A program made the translations under genes and the position numbers. The notes below the pieces were generated by a model. The model was given only the letters and a program-made list of their open reading frames with translations. It was not told the DNA's origin and made no database searches. A stretch of DNA of 64,000 bases from Elusimicrobiota bacterium (GTDB lineage: Bacteria; Elusimicrobiota; Elusimicrobia; FEN-1173): assembly GCA_016706425.1 (NCBI GenBank), contig JADJJR010000001.1:1302001-1366000 (forward strand), written 5' to 3'. Of this stretch, positions 42,337 to 52,123 are shown one piece after another (the stretch's first letter is position 1; each line of letters opens with the position of its first letter).

Positions 42337-45044
42337 AACGAATCGACCGCACCGACTTGGCGGTGGGGGTCTTGCTGACCGGAATCGCTGTGTTGTGCGC
42401 CCATTGGACCCCGGCTTTCACGGAAATCCCGGAATTGAAACTCTACGACTTGCGCCACAATTTGTTGCCCACGCCGGCCCCCGCCGAGAACATTCGTCTG
42501 GTGAAAATAGACGACGTGTCCATCCAGGCCGAGGGGCGCTGGCCGTGGCCCCGGAACAAGATCGCCGAGTTGGTTCGCCGCATCGAAGACGGGAAACCCC
42601 GGGTGATCGGGTTGGGAATCATCTTCACCGACCCGGATGAAAACCAGGGTTTGGCCGCCGTGCAGGAGTTGCGGCGGGACTTCGAAAAACTGGTGGATCG
42701 CCAGAAAAAAGCCTTTGACGCGTTGTTGTCCCGCGCGGAAAAAGATGTGCGCTACAAAAAATTGGTGCCGCGCCGATGGTTGGACCGGATGGCGGAGTTC
42801 GACGGCAGCCTGATGGCGGTGGAGGAAATGCTCGACGCCGACGCCCAACTGGCGGAAACCCTTCAGGACGCGCGGAATCTCGTTCAGCCCTTTTCTTTTG
42901 ACGCCCTCAACCAAACGCTTCTGGACGAATCGCCGGACATCGCGGCCCGAATGAACGAACACGCCCTGTTGCAATCGCAAGTGACCGGGGACAAAAAAGA
43001 CGCGGCCTTGACCGGGCACCGACCCAAAATCCCCCTGGCGGAATTCATTCGCGGGCCCCGGACGCTGGGTCATGTGCAAATCCTTCCCGACGCAGACGGG
43101 ACCCTCCGCGCCGAGGCCGTGGTGATGCGTTACAACGGGCAATATTATCCCTCAATGGCGCTGGAAATGGCGCGTTCGGCTCTGCGCCTCAAGGACGCCG
43201 AGGTCCGCGTGGACCTTGGGAAATCCCTCCTCTTGGGAAAAACGGTTTTCCCTTTGGACGAGCGGAGTCGGCTGTTGGTCCGCTACCCGCCCACTTTTGA
43301 AGACGACAAGCACGCGGTGTCGGCCGTGGACGTCCTGCGCGATTCCGCGGGTTTTTCGAGACGGATATTCAAGGACAAAATCGTCCTGGTCGGTTTGACG
43401 GACCCCCTGCTGGCCCCGCGGTTCGCCACACCGGCCAGCCCGCTCTACCCGGTCACGGGCGTCATCCTCGCCGCGGTTCGCAGCTTGTTGGAGGGCACCC
43501 CCCTGCGGCGCCCCCCCTGGACTTCCGGGGTGGAAATGGGGGTCCTGGTTTTCATCGGGGTTTTCGTCATCTTCGGGCTTCCGCAGTTTCGGGCGCTCGG
43601 CGGGGCGGTCGCCACCTTGGTCCTCGTGCTGGCGATCGCCGGCGGCGGGGTTTACCTCTTTCTGAGTCGGGGGTGGTGGATCAAGATCTTCCTTCCCCTG
43701 GCCCTGCTGATCTTCACCTACGCCTTGCTTACGTTAAAGCGGTTCTTCTTCACCGAAAAACGCAAGGATCTGGTGGAAGCCCAGAGCGCGGAAACGAACC
43801 GCATGTTGGGGCTTTCGTTCCAGGGGCAAGGACTCCTGGACCTCGCTTTTGAAAAGTTTCAAAAATGCCCGGTGGACCCGGAGATGCAGGGCGTTCTTTA
43901 CAACCTGGGATTGGATTTCGAACGCAAGCGGCAATTCACCAAGGCCCTCGTGGTGTACGAGCACATCGCCAAGGCGAACCCGAATTTCAAGGACGTGAAG
44001 AACAAAATCAAAACCGCGAAACAGGCGGGCGAAGGGCTCCTGGCCGCGGCGTCCCTCAAATCCAAACCCGGCGGCACCGTGGTGTTGGGGGCCGGGGACG
44101 TTAAGCCGACCCTGGGTCGCTACGAAATTCAAAAGGAACTCGGCCGCGGGGCCATGGGCATCGTTTACCTGGGAAAAGACCCCAAAATCAACCGGCCGGT
44201 GGCCATCAAAACACTGCGCTTCGAAGACGACCTGGACGCTGAAACGAGCAAAATGTTTCGGGAACGGTTTTTCCGCGAGGCCGAGTCCGCCGGCACGCTC
44301 AATCATCCCAACATTGTGCGGATTTACGACGCGGGGGAAGACGGCGAAATCTCCTACATCGCCATGGAACTCTTGGAGGGGGAGGATTTTAAAAAATGCG
44401 TGGAGAAAGCGAACCTCCTTTCCCTGCCCCGGGTCCACGAAGACGTGGCCCTCATCGCCGACGCGCTCGACTACGCCCACGCCAACGGGGTCGTCCACCG
44501 CGACATCAAACCCGCCAACGTCATGCGGTTGAACGACGGGACCTTGCGGGTGACGGATTTCGGCATCGCGCGGTTGAGCGGCTCCTCCAAAACGGCCACC
44601 GGCACGGTGCTGGGCACGCCCAGTTACATGTCGCCCGAACAACTGTCGGGGAAAAAAGTGGACGGGCGGTCGGACCTCTTTTCATTGGGGGTCATGCTCT
44701 ACGAAATGTTGGTGGGCGAAAAACCGTTCGAGGGGGAAAATATCGCGACGTTGTTGTTTAAAATCGCCAGCGAAGAGCCGCCCGACGCCCGTTTAAAGCG
44801 GCCGGACCGCGTGACCCCGGCCCTCTGGGCGGTGTTGACGCGCGCCATGGCCAAAGACCCGGATCTGCGGTATCAACGCGGGGCGGACATGGCGAGCGAC
44901 TTGCGGGCAGCGCTGAAAACTCCGGACGCGCCGCCCCCGAACAGCCGGGCGCCCCAAAATCCGGCGAACGAGAGCGGACGTTCGGCCCTGGAACGCACCC
45001 TCTCGGAGAGAAACCCCGGCTCTGTCCCGGAGGCCCATCAATGA
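42333..45044 (+). CDS. CHASE2 sensor - TPR - serine/threonine protein kinase
   Basis: The 903-residue membrane kinase has an N-terminal helix (about 8-25), a CHASE2 extracytoplasmic sensor (about 30-390), three more helices (about 396-415, 425-448, 450-470), a TPR-like stretch (about 490-560) and a Hanks-type kinase domain: glycine loop ELGRGAMGIVYLGKD (near 604), HRDIKPANV with catalytic Asp724, DFG at 742-744 and GTPSYMSPEQ. A Pro/Ser-rich tail ends the protein. The kinase is at the C-terminus, the reverse of PknB. Neighbouring PP2C and FHA genes form a phosphorylation, reversal and readout set. Confidence 0.95.
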   Translation: MKRIDRTDLAVGVLLTGIAVLCAHWTPAFTEIPELKLYDLRHNLLPTPAPAENIRLVKIDDVSIQAEGRWPWPRNKIAELVRRIEDGKPRVIGLGIIFTDPDENQGLAAVQELRRDFEKLVDRQKKAFDALLSRAEKDVRYKKLVPRRWLDRMAEFDGSLMAVEEMLDADAQLAETLQDARNLVQPFSFDALNQTLLDESPDIAARMNEHALLQSQVTGDKKDAALTGHRPKIPLAEFIRGPRTLGHVQILPDADGTLRAEAVVMRYNGQYYPSMALEMARSALRLKDAEVRVDLGKSLLLGKTVFPLDERSRLLVRYPPTFEDDKHAVSAVDVLRDSAGFSRRIFKDKIVLVGLTDPLLAPRFATPASPLYPVTGVILAAVRSLLEGTPLRRPPWTSGVEMGVLVFIGVFVIFGLPQFRALGGAVATLVLVLAIAGGGVYLFLSRGWWIKIFLPLALLIFTYALLTLKRFFFTEKRKDLVEAQSAETNRMLGLSFQGQGLLDLAFEKFQKCPVDPEMQGVLYNLGLDFERKRQFTKALVVYEHIAKANPNFKDVKNKIKTAKQAGEGLLAAASLKSKPGGTVVLGAGDVKPTLGRYEIQKELGRGAMGIVYLGKDPKINRPVAIKTLRFEDDLDAETSKMFRERFFREAESAGTLNHPNIVRIYDAGEDGEISYIAMELLEGEDFKKCVEKANLLSLPRVHEDVALIADALDYAHANGVVHRDIKPANVMRLNDGTLRVTDFGIARLSGSSKTATGTVLGTPSYMSPEQLSGKKVDGRSDLFSLGVMLYEMLVGEKPFEGENIATLLFKIASEEPPDARLKRPDRVTPALWAVLTRAMAKDPDLRYQRGADMASDLRAALKTPDAPPPNSRAPQNPANESGRSALERTLSERNPGSVPEAHQ

Positions 45045-45862
45045 CCTTGGCCCTGCACGGCGTCACCGACGTTGGCCGCGTCCGGCGCAACAATCAGGAC
45101 GCCTACGGGATCGACGCCGCCCACGGGCTGATTGTGGTGGCCGACGGCATGGGCGGGCACGCGGCGGGCGAGGTGGCCAGCCGACTGGCGGTGGACACCG
45201 TGGTGGCGGAGGTGACGCGCGGCTTGGACAGCGGGAAGATCCCCTGGGAAGGGGAGGCGCCCCTTCATTTGACCGAATGGCAGCGGCTTTTGATATCCTC
45301 CATCCGAATCGCGAATCAAATGATTTTTAGTTCCGCCCAAGAAAACCCCGACCAAAAGGGCATGGGCACGACCATCGTGGCCGCTTTGTTCCACGGCGGG
45401 CGCGTGACGGTGGCCAACGTCGGGGACAGTCGGTTGTACCTCTGGCGGGGGGAACGCTTGTCGCAATGGACGCGGGATCATTCGTTCGTGGCGGAGCAGG
45501 TGGAGCGCGGCCTCCTGACCCCCGCCGAGGCCGCGACGGCCGCGAACCAAAACATTTTGACCCGCGCCCTCGGCACCGGCGCGGAGGTCGACGTGGACAC
45601 GCAGGAACGGAAGGTGGATGGGGCGGATGTGTTCCTTTTGTGCACGGACGGTTTGACCCGCATGGTGCCGGACGCGGACATCGCGGCCACGCTGCGGGAC
45701 ACGGCGGACGCGGCCGGGATGTGCGAACGGCTGGTGAAAGCCGCGGTGGAGCGGGGCGGTCGGGACAACGTGACGGTGGCCGCCGCGCGGGTCACCGGGT
45801 CGCAGTGGTGGGAGCGGTGGAAAAATTGTTGGAGTCAGCGACGGACGAGGCGACAACCATGA
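45041..45862 (+). CDS. PP2C-type serine/threonine phosphatase (PrpC/Stp-like)
   Basis: The 273-residue phosphatase has all metal-site motifs: VRRNNQDAYG, VVADGMGGHAAGE, GDSRLYLWR, LCTDGLTRMV and GRDNVTV. It should reverse the adjacent kinase. Start and stop overlap the kinase and FHA genes by four bases each, so the three are very likely co-translated. Confidence 0.96.
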   Translation: MTLALHGVTDVGRVRRNNQDAYGIDAAHGLIVVADGMGGHAAGEVASRLAVDTVVAEVTRGLDSGKIPWEGEAPLHLTEWQRLLISSIRIANQMIFSSAQENPDQKGMGTTIVAALFHGGRVTVANVGDSRLYLWRGERLSQWTRDHSFVAEQVERGLLTPAEAATAANQNILTRALGTGAEVDVDTQERKVDGADVFLLCTDGLTRMVPDADIAATLRDTADAAGMCERLVKAAVERGGRDNVTVAAARVTGSQWWERWKNCWSQRRTRRQP

Positions 45863-46557
45863 CCAAACTTGTTCTCAAATACAACGGAGCCGTGGTGAAG
45901 GAATTGACGGTGGAAAAAGACGCGGTGGCGATCGGCCGACACCCCGACAGCGACTTGGTCATCGACAACCCGGCGGTTTCGGGCCGCCACTGCCGCGTGG
46001 TGAAGGAAAACGGGGCTTTTTTTATCGAAGACCTCGACAGCACCAACGGGACTTTCCTGCGCGGATTGGAAATCACCAAGGCCCCCCTGCGCCATCAGGA
46101 CGAATTCGCGGTGGCCAAACACACGGTTTTGTTCCTGGACGCCGACGCCCCGGCCGCGCCGCCGGTCCCCGCGCCGGTGTCCACCGACGCCACGGTGATC
46201 ATGACGGCGCCCCCGGCCGTGCCGGCCCCCGCGCCGCAAGCGGCGGGGCGCGTCGGTTGCGTGAAGATTTTGATGGGGGGCGACCCGGGGGAAAAACCGA
46301 TTCCTTTGACCGCGTTCATCACCTACATCGGGAAGTCCTCCCAGGCTCAAATCAAACTCAAGGGGATGTTTCAGCCCGATCTGGCGGCCTGCGTTTCCAA
46401 AAAACCCGACGGTTTTTATTTGACCGCCCTGAAAGACAAAACGGTGAAGCTGAACGGCAACCCACTGATGGACCAGGCCCAGGTGCCCCTGCAAGAGGGG
46501 GATCTGATTGATGTCGGGCCGCTTAAAATGGCTTATATATTGATGGAATTGGGGTAG
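45859..46557 (+). CDS. FHA-domain protein with a second, degenerate FHA-like domain
   Basis: The 232-residue protein has a clear FHA domain at about 5-90: IGRHPDSDLVIDNPAVSGRHCRV and LDSTNGTFLRG, which bind phosphothreonine. A Pro/Ala linker (about 93-130) leads to a second FHA-like half (ITYIGKSSQAQIKLKG, VKLNGNPL, EGDLIDVGPLKMAY) lacking the SxxH pocket. It probably reads the phosphorylation state set by the adjacent kinase and phosphatase. ATG 45859 lies in the phosphatase stop. Confidence 0.93.
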   Translation: MTKLVLKYNGAVVKELTVEKDAVAIGRHPDSDLVIDNPAVSGRHCRVVKENGAFFIEDLDSTNGTFLRGLEITKAPLRHQDEFAVAKHTVLFLDADAPAAPPVPAPVSTDATVIMTAPPAVPAPAPQAAGRVGCVKILMGGDPGEKPIPLTAFITYIGKSSQAQIKLKGMFQPDLAACVSKKPDGFYLTALKDKTVKLNGNPLMDQAQVPLQEGDLIDVGPLKMAYILMELG

Positions 46558-46584
46558 ACCGAATATTGCCGCACGCGTAATAAT
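46555..46584 (+). promoter_or_regulatory. Possible promoter for the rimP-nusA-infB operon
   Basis: TAGACC at 46555-46560, an 18-base spacer and AATAAT at 46579-46584. The -35 is weak (four of six), the -10 good (five of six). It overlaps the FHA gene stop and would place the terminator-like hairpin at 46603-46631 in the rimP leader. Confidence 0.4.
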
Positions 46585-46602
46585 TTTGTAAGGTAGTCAA
46601 AG

Positions 46603-46631
46603 AAAGTGGCCGAATCCGGGCCACTTTTTTT
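46603..46631 (+). terminator. Intrinsic terminator between the FHA gene and rimP
   Basis: AAAGTGGCC-GAATCCG-GGCCACTTT is a perfect 9-bp stem with a seven-base loop, running into seven consecutive T. It would end transcripts of the signalling island, or act as an attenuator if rimP transcription starts at the promoter just upstream. Confidence 0.8.
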
Positions 46632-46648
46632 GTTTGTTGGGAGACAAA

Positions 46649-47131
46649 ATGGGTGTGGCCGAGGACATCGAAGCCCGCGCCTTGCCGCTGTTGCGGGAAG
46701 CGGGGATCGAATTGGTGGAACTCCAGTACCGCCGGGAAGGCGCCGGTTGGGTGTTGCGGTTTGTCCTGGACAAGAGCGGCGGCATCGGCCTGTCCGATTG
46801 CGCCGAATGGAGTCACCGCCTGGGCGAATGGGTCGAAGGCTCGGGCCTCATCGTCCACGACTACAACCTGGAGGTCTCCTCCCCGGGGCTCAACAGGCCC
46901 CTCAAAAAGCGGGAGGACTTCGAGCGGTTCGCCGGCATCGAGGCCATCGTGAAAACCTTCGCGCCGATCAACAACCAGCGCAATTTTCACGGGCGGATCG
47001 AAAAGATCGAAGGCGAAGATTTGATTTTGTTGGATCGAACCAACGGCTTGGTCCGGGTGCCCCTGGCGGGCATCGCTTCGGCGAAACTGGACCCGCCGAT
47101 CACCCTAGACGACAGAACGAAGGGGAACTGA
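46649..47131 (+). CDS. rimP: Ribosome maturation factor RimP
   Basis: RimP helps assemble the 30S subunit. The 160-residue protein shows the family motifs VELQYRREGAGWVLRFVLDK, the DCAEWSHRLGEWVE helix, LEVSSPGLNRPL and a C-terminal SH3-like domain. ATG 46649 follows GGGAG; a TTG at 46634 is unlikely. It heads the conserved rimP-nusA-infB-rbfA order. Confidence 0.96.
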   Translation: MGVAEDIEARALPLLREAGIELVELQYRREGAGWVLRFVLDKSGGIGLSDCAEWSHRLGEWVEGSGLIVHDYNLEVSSPGLNRPLKKREDFERFAGIEAIVKTFAPINNQRNFHGRIEKIEGEDLILLDRTNGLVRVPLAGIASAKLDPPITLDDRTKGN

Positions 47132-47132
47132 C

Positions 47133-48518
47133 GTGAGCAAGAGCGAATTGATTTCGGCGTTGGAGCAAATCGAGAAGGACCAGGGCATCCCCAAGGAGGA
47201 GATCCTCCACATGGTGGAACAGGCCCTGGTGTCGGCCTATCGGAAAACAGTGGGCCAACAGGTCAACGTGACCGCCTCCATCGACGCCAACTCCGGGCAA
47301 ATCCAGGCGTTCGTGGTGAAGGCGATCGTGGAGACCGTGGCGAACCCCGCCGTGGAAATCACCGCCGCCGACGCCAACCGTTTGCGCAACGCGGTGGTCA
47401 CCGAAACGGAGGTCCGCATTCCCGTCGAGGCCCAGGACTTCGCGCGCATTGCCGCCCAAACCGCCAAGCAGGTTTTGATCCAGAAAGTGCGCGAAACGCA
47501 GCGCGAGGGTCTCTACACCGAATACAAACCCAAAGAAGGCACGCTGATCAACGGCACCGTTTTGCGGTTTTTGAGCCGCAACATCGTTGTCGACATGGGC
47601 CGGGGCGGCGAAGCCATCATCCCCATGCGCGAGCAAGTGCGGCGGGAGCATTGGATGGTGGGCGACCGCGTGCGCGCCTTGATTTTGAAAGTGGACCGCG
47701 GTCCCCGTGGTCCGGAGATCTTGTTGTCGCGCGCGCACCCCGATTTCGTCAAACGCCTGTTTGAACAGGAAGTTCCGGAAATTTACGAAAAAACCGTCGA
47801 AGTCGTGAGCGTGGTCCGCGAGCCCGGTTTCCGATCGAAAGTTGTGGTCCGCAGCAACAACCCCAAAGTCGATCCCATCGGCGCCTGTGTGGGCGTGAAG
47901 GGGTCTCGGGTGCGGCCGATCATCAACGAGCTCCAGGGGGAACGCATCGACCTGGTGGGGCACGCGCTCGACGCCGCCACCTTCATCGGCAACGCGATGT
48001 CGCCGGTGAAGCCGCTCATGGTGAAAATTTTGAGTCACGAAGACAAACGGGCCGAGGTGTTGGTGGCCGACGACCAGCTGGCCTTGGCCATCGGCAAATC
48101 CGGTCAAAACGTGCGTTTGGCGAACAAACTGACCGGTTGGAACTTGGACGTCCGATCCGAAGGCCAGGCGCGGACGACCTCCCAGGCCGACGCGTTGACC
48201 TCGGTCGAAGACCCGTCCCGGCTGGACGGCGTCGCGCCGAAGACGGCCGAAATTTTGCACCAGAACGGTTGGGACAACATTGACCGCTTGGCCACCGCCC
48301 GGGTGGACGAATTGACCGCCCTGGAAGGGATCAGCGAAAAAGCGGCCGAACACGTGATCGAAGCCGCTAAAATCCAGATGGCGAAACGGGCCCTCAAAGC
48401 CATTTCGGCCCCGGCCCCAACCGAAGAGCCGACGGAGGCCGCCCCCGCGGCGCCCGTCGTCGAAGAGACCCCCGCGGACCAAGAAACACCCGCGGAAACG
48501 GACACCACAACCCCATGA
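47133..48518 (+). CDS. nusA: Transcription termination/antitermination factor NusA
   Basis: NusA binds RNA polymerase and RNA to control pausing and termination. The 461-residue protein has the N-terminal polymerase-binding domain, an S1 domain (about 130-200, with GTVLRFLSRNIVVDMG), two KH domains (GACVGVKGSRVRPI and LAIGKSGQNVRLA) and a helix-hairpin-helix-like C-terminal region (about 350-425), then an acidic Pro/Ala tail. GTG start one base after rimP. Confidence 0.97.
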   Translation: MSKSELISALEQIEKDQGIPKEEILHMVEQALVSAYRKTVGQQVNVTASIDANSGQIQAFVVKAIVETVANPAVEITAADANRLRNAVVTETEVRIPVEAQDFARIAAQTAKQVLIQKVRETQREGLYTEYKPKEGTLINGTVLRFLSRNIVVDMGRGGEAIIPMREQVRREHWMVGDRVRALILKVDRGPRGPEILLSRAHPDFVKRLFEQEVPEIYEKTVEVVSVVREPGFRSKVVVRSNNPKVDPIGACVGVKGSRVRPIINELQGERIDLVGHALDAATFIGNAMSPVKPLMVKILSHEDKRAEVLVADDQLALAIGKSGQNVRLANKLTGWNLDVRSEGQARTTSQADALTSVEDPSRLDGVAPKTAEILHQNGWDNIDRLATARVDELTALEGISEKAAEHVIEAAKIQMAKRALKAISAPAPTEEPTEAAPAAPVVEETPADQETPAETDTTTP

Positions 48519-50719
48519 CCGACGCCAAAAAGAAATCCGCTCCCAAGACCGCCAAAAAAGCCGCCGCCGTGAAGACGCCGGTGGAAAAGAAAAAGGCCCC
48601 GGCGAAAAACGCCACGGCCAAAGAGGCGGTCAAGGCGAAGAAGGCGCCGAAAAAAGAAGGGGACACGGCCGCCAAAACGCGTGCGCTGCGAAAAAAACCC
48701 GAAGCCCCCATCGTCGCGGCCCCCGCGGCCCCCCTTTCCGTTCCGGTCGCCGCCCCGGTGGCCGCCACGAAACCGTCGCCCGTTGCGGCGCCGGTTCCCG
48801 CGGCCAAACCCGCGGGGCCCTCGCCGACGCCGGCCGCTCCCGTCTTTAAGCCGGTGGAAAACCGCCCGGCGGCCGCCGCGCCCGTTGCGGCGCCGACCGT
48901 CGTCCGCCCGCTAGCGGAACCCAAACCCGCGGCCCCGGTTCGGCCTGTTCCCGAGGCCCGGCCGGCGGCACCCCGAATCAAGATTGAAATCAACGAAACG
49001 ATCACCGTCAAGGAATTGACGGAAAAACTGAACGCCAAACTGCCCGATGTGATCAAAAAACTGATGGGACTCGGGGTGATGGCCAATTTAAACCAACGGC
49101 TCGACACCGACACCGCGGTTTTGGTGGCGGACGCTTTCAATGTCGACGTGAACGTGAAATCCGTCCTGACCGACGAAGCTCTGACAACCCCGGAGGACCC
49201 GGGGGCCCTCCGGCCGCGCCCGCCGGTGGTGACCGTGATGGGCCACGTCGATCACGGCAAAACCTCCTTGCTGGACGCCATCCGCTCGGCGCGCGTCGCC
49301 GAAAAAGAGGCCGGCGGAATCACTCAACACATCGGCGCCTACCAGGTCAAAACCGATCGCGGGGTCGTCACGTTCCTTGACACCCCCGGTCACGAGGCCT
49401 TCACCGCCATGCGCGCCCGGGGCGCGAAGGCGACGGACCTCGTCATTCTGGTGGTCGCGGCGGACGACGGCGTCATGCCGCAGACCGTGGAAGCCATCGA
49501 TCACGCGCGGGCGGCCGACGTGCCGATCGTCGTGGCCATCAACAAGTGCGACTTGCCCCAGGCCAACGCCCAACGCATTAAGCAGGAACTGGCCAACCTC
49601 AACCTGGCCCCCGAGGATTGGGGGGGGAAGACCGTGATGGTGGAAGTCTCGGCGCGGCAAAAAACGAACATCGACAAACTTTTGGAAATGGTGGCGCTCG
49701 AGGCGGAGTTGCTGGAGCTGAAAGCCAACCCCGACCGCGCGGCCCAGGGTGTGGTGGTGGAGGCGCGTTTGGACCCCCGCCGCGGACCGGTGGCCACCGT
49801 CCTGATTCAAAAGGGCACGCTCAAATTGGGCGACGCGTTCGTCTGCGGCGTCCATTCCGGCAAAATTCGGGCCTTGACCAACGATCGGGGCGAGCGGGTG
49901 AAAGAGGCCCCGCCGTCATTCCCGGTGGAAATCATGGGCTTGGCCGGCACGCCCAAGGCCGGCGACACCCTGGTGGTCCTGCCGACCGAACGCGAGGCCC
50001 GGGAAATCGCGGAGCGTCGCCAAGGCCTGGCCGACGCCGAATCGAAAAGGGCGCGGCAACACCTGACCCTCGAGGCGTTCCACCATGAAGCCACGGCGGG
50101 CAAGGTGCGCGCTTTGCCCATCGTCCTCAAGGCCGACGTGCAGGGGTCGCTGGAGGCCATTCGGGAATCCCTGCAAAAACTGGGCAACAACGAAATTTCC
50201 GTCCGCGTCATCCACGCGGGCGTGGGGGGCATCAACAATTCCGACGTCGTGTTGGCGGACGCTTCCGACGCGATCATCCTCGGATTCAACGTCCGCCCCG
50301 ACCCGACCTCCGAATCGCTGGCCCAGCGCGACGGCGTGGAAATCAAAACCTATCGCATCATTTACGATATGGTCAACGACGTGAAGGCCGCCCTCGAAGG
50401 TCTTTTGGAGCCCGAGGAAAAGGAAGTCACGGTCGGGTGGGCCGAGGTTCGGAAAGTCTTCTCCGCCCCCAAGGTGGGGTTTGTCGCGGGGTGCATGGTC
50501 ACCGACGGCAAGGCCATGCGCACCGGCAAGGCGCGGCTGATCCGCAACGGCGCCATCGTGTTCGAAGGGGCGCTCGGCAGCTTGAAACGCTTCAAGGACG
50601 ACGTGCGCGACGTGGAAAAGGGGTACGAGTGCGGCCTGACGCTGGCCAATTTCCAGGACATCAAAACCGGGGATCGGCTGGAATTTTTCACCATCGAAAA
50701 ACAAGCCCGAAAGTTGTAA
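48515..50719 (+). CDS. infB: Translation initiation factor IF-2
   Basis: IF-2 places initiator tRNA on the ribosome using GTP. The 734-residue protein has a Lys/Ala/Pro-rich extension (about 1-155), an IF2-N-like segment, then the GTPase with G1 [12 protein letters not shown] (near 243), G3 DTPGH and G4 NKCD, and domains II-IV. The low-complexity start is usual for IF-2. It overlaps nusA by four bases. Confidence 0.98.
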   Translation: MTDAKKKSAPKTAKKAAAVKTPVEKKKAPAKNATAKEAVKAKKAPKKEGDTAAKTRALRKKPEAPIVAAPAAPLSVPVAAPVAATKPSPVAAPVPAAKPAGPSPTPAAPVFKPVENRPAAAAPVAAPTVVRPLAEPKPAAPVRPVPEARPAAPRIKIEINETITVKELTEKLNAKLPDVIKKLMGLGVMANLNQRLDTDTAVLVADAFNVDVNVKSVLTDEALTTPEDPGALRPRPPVVTVMGHVDHGKTSLLDAIRSARVAEKEAGGITQHIGAYQVKTDRGVVTFLDTPGHEAFTAMRARGAKATDLVILVVAADDGVMPQTVEAIDHARAADVPIVVAINKCDLPQANAQRIKQELANLNLAPEDWGGKTVMVEVSARQKTNIDKLLEMVALEAELLELKANPDRAAQGVVVEARLDPRRGPVATVLIQKGTLKLGDAFVCGVHSGKIRALTNDRGERVKEAPPSFPVEIMGLAGTPKAGDTLVVLPTEREAREIAERRQGLADAESKRARQHLTLEAFHHEATAGKVRALPIVLKADVQGSLEAIRESLQKLGNNEISVRVIHAGVGGINNSDVVLADASDAIILGFNVRPDPTSESLAQRDGVEIKTYRIIYDMVNDVKAALEGLLEPEEKEVTVGWAEVRKVFSAPKVGFVAGCMVTDGKAMRTGKARLIRNGAIVFEGALGSLKRFKDDVRDVEKGYECGLTLANFQDIKTGDRLEFFTIEKQARKL

Positions 50720-50729
50720 AACCCCTCCC

Positions 50730-51119
50730 ATGATCTCCCGACGCTTGGAGCGCGTGAACGAGTTGTTGCTCCGGGAAATTGCCAATTTCGTCCTCGAAAA
50801 CCAACCCCCGGACACCGGCCTCCTGACTTTCACCTCCGTGAAAACCACCGACGATTTGATGTCGGCCCGGGTCTTCTACTCGGTGCTCGGCTCGGACGCC
50901 GAAAAAACCCGCGCCGCCGAAGCCTTGAACGGCATGAAATACGATCTCACCCGCTCCATGCGGCGTCTGGAAAGCCTGCGGCGCATTCCCGTCCTGGAAT
51001 TCGTCTGGGACGAAACACCCGAACGCGCCGCGCGCATCAACGAATTGATCCAGCGGATTCACACCGAAGAACCCCCGCCCCCCGCGCCCCGCCGGCGCAA
51101 ACGCCCGGAGGGGCAGTGA
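50730..51119 (+). CDS. rbfA: Ribosome-binding factor A
   Basis: RbfA matures the 5' end region of 16S rRNA. The 129-residue protein has the KH-like RbfA fold: RRLERVNELLLREIANFVLE, LLTFTSVKTTDDLMSARVFYSVLG and LRRIPVLEFVWDET. A Pro/Arg-rich tail follows. It lies 10 bases after infB. Confidence 0.95.
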   Translation: MISRRLERVNELLLREIANFVLENQPPDTGLLTFTSVKTTDDLMSARVFYSVLGSDAEKTRAAEALNGMKYDLTRSMRRLESLRRIPVLEFVWDETPERAARINELIQRIHTEEPPPPAPRRRKRPEGQ

Positions 51120-52123
51120 CCCTTCCCGGCGAGAGGCTGTCGTTGTTTTATCGCCGGGAACTGGCCCGTTTCGCGCGCCTGTTGCGCACCGGGCGCACGT
51201 TTTTCCTCACCGGACACGAAAACCCCGACGGCGACACCGTCGGGTCCGAGATCGCCCTGGCGTCCTATTTGCGCGGCCGGGGCAAATCCGTCGTCGTGGG
51301 CAACGCCTCGCCGGTCCCTTCCTATTGTCATTTTTTAAAAGGCATTCGGCGGATCGGCAGCGCCAAACGCTTCGGCGGCCGTTACGACGCGGCGATCGTT
51401 TTTGAGTGCTCGGGCCCGGAGCGGACGGGCCATGTCCTGGATTTCAAGCGCCAGGCCCGCGCGGTGGTGAACGTGGACCACCACGCCCACCACGCCCTTT
51501 ACGGCGACATCAACCTGATCGACGTGGACGCCTCCTCGAATTCGGAGCAACTGATCCGGGTGTTCGACGCGCTGAAACATCGCTTGACCGTCACCGAGGC
51601 GACGGCCCTTTACCTGGGCTTGGTGACCGACACGGGGCGATTCCAGCAGGAGAACACCCGCGTGGGCAGCCACACGGCCGCCGCTCGCCTTTTGGCGGCG
51701 GGGGTGGACGTGGCCGAGGTGCACCGCCACGTTTACGCCACGCGCAGCCCGGCCGCCATGCGGCTCATGGGCCGGGCCCTTTCCGGCGCGCGGTTGGCGG
51801 CCGGGGGGCGTGTCACCGTGTTGCGCTTGACGCGCCGCGATTTCGAAGAAACGGGGGCGGACCCCTCGGAAGTCGAAGACATTCCCAACATGGGCCTTTT
51901 GCCCCCGACGTCCTGGGTGTCGCTTTTCCTGCGCGACACGGAGGAACGGGGCAAGGTGAAAATCAGCCTGCGGGGGAAAAGCCGGGTGGACCTGTGCCGG
52001 TTGGCGGTCTCTCTGGGCGGCGGCGGACACAAAAACGCGGCCGGGGCGGTCTTGCCGGGGGGGATCGACGCGGTGGAGAAAAAACTTTTGAGTGTCCTGT
52101 CCCGGGCCCTGGGGAAGCGATGA
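51116..52123 (+). CDS. nrnA: DHH/DHHA1 phosphoesterase, NrnA-like (oligoribonuclease/pAp phosphatase)
   Basis: The 335-residue enzyme has the DHH metal-site motifs GHENPDGDTVGSE, VDHHAHHALYGDINLID and LYLGLVTDTGRF, and the DHHA1 substrate motif GGGGHKNAAGA near the end. NrnA degrades 2-5-nt RNAs and pAp. Position between rbfA and truB is standard in many bacteria. GTG start overlapping rbfA. Confidence 0.93.
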   Translation: MTLPGERLSLFYRRELARFARLLRTGRTFFLTGHENPDGDTVGSEIALASYLRGRGKSVVVGNASPVPSYCHFLKGIRRIGSAKRFGGRYDAAIVFECSGPERTGHVLDFKRQARAVVNVDHHAHHALYGDINLIDVDASSNSEQLIRVFDALKHRLTVTEATALYLGLVTDTGRFQQENTRVGSHTAAARLLAAGVDVAEVHRHVYATRSPAAMRLMGRALSGARLAAGGRVTVLRLTRRDFEETGADPSEVEDIPNMGLLPPTSWVSLFLRDTEERGKVKISLRGKSRVDLCRLAVSLGGGGHKNAAGAVLPGGIDAVEKKLLSVLSRALGKR

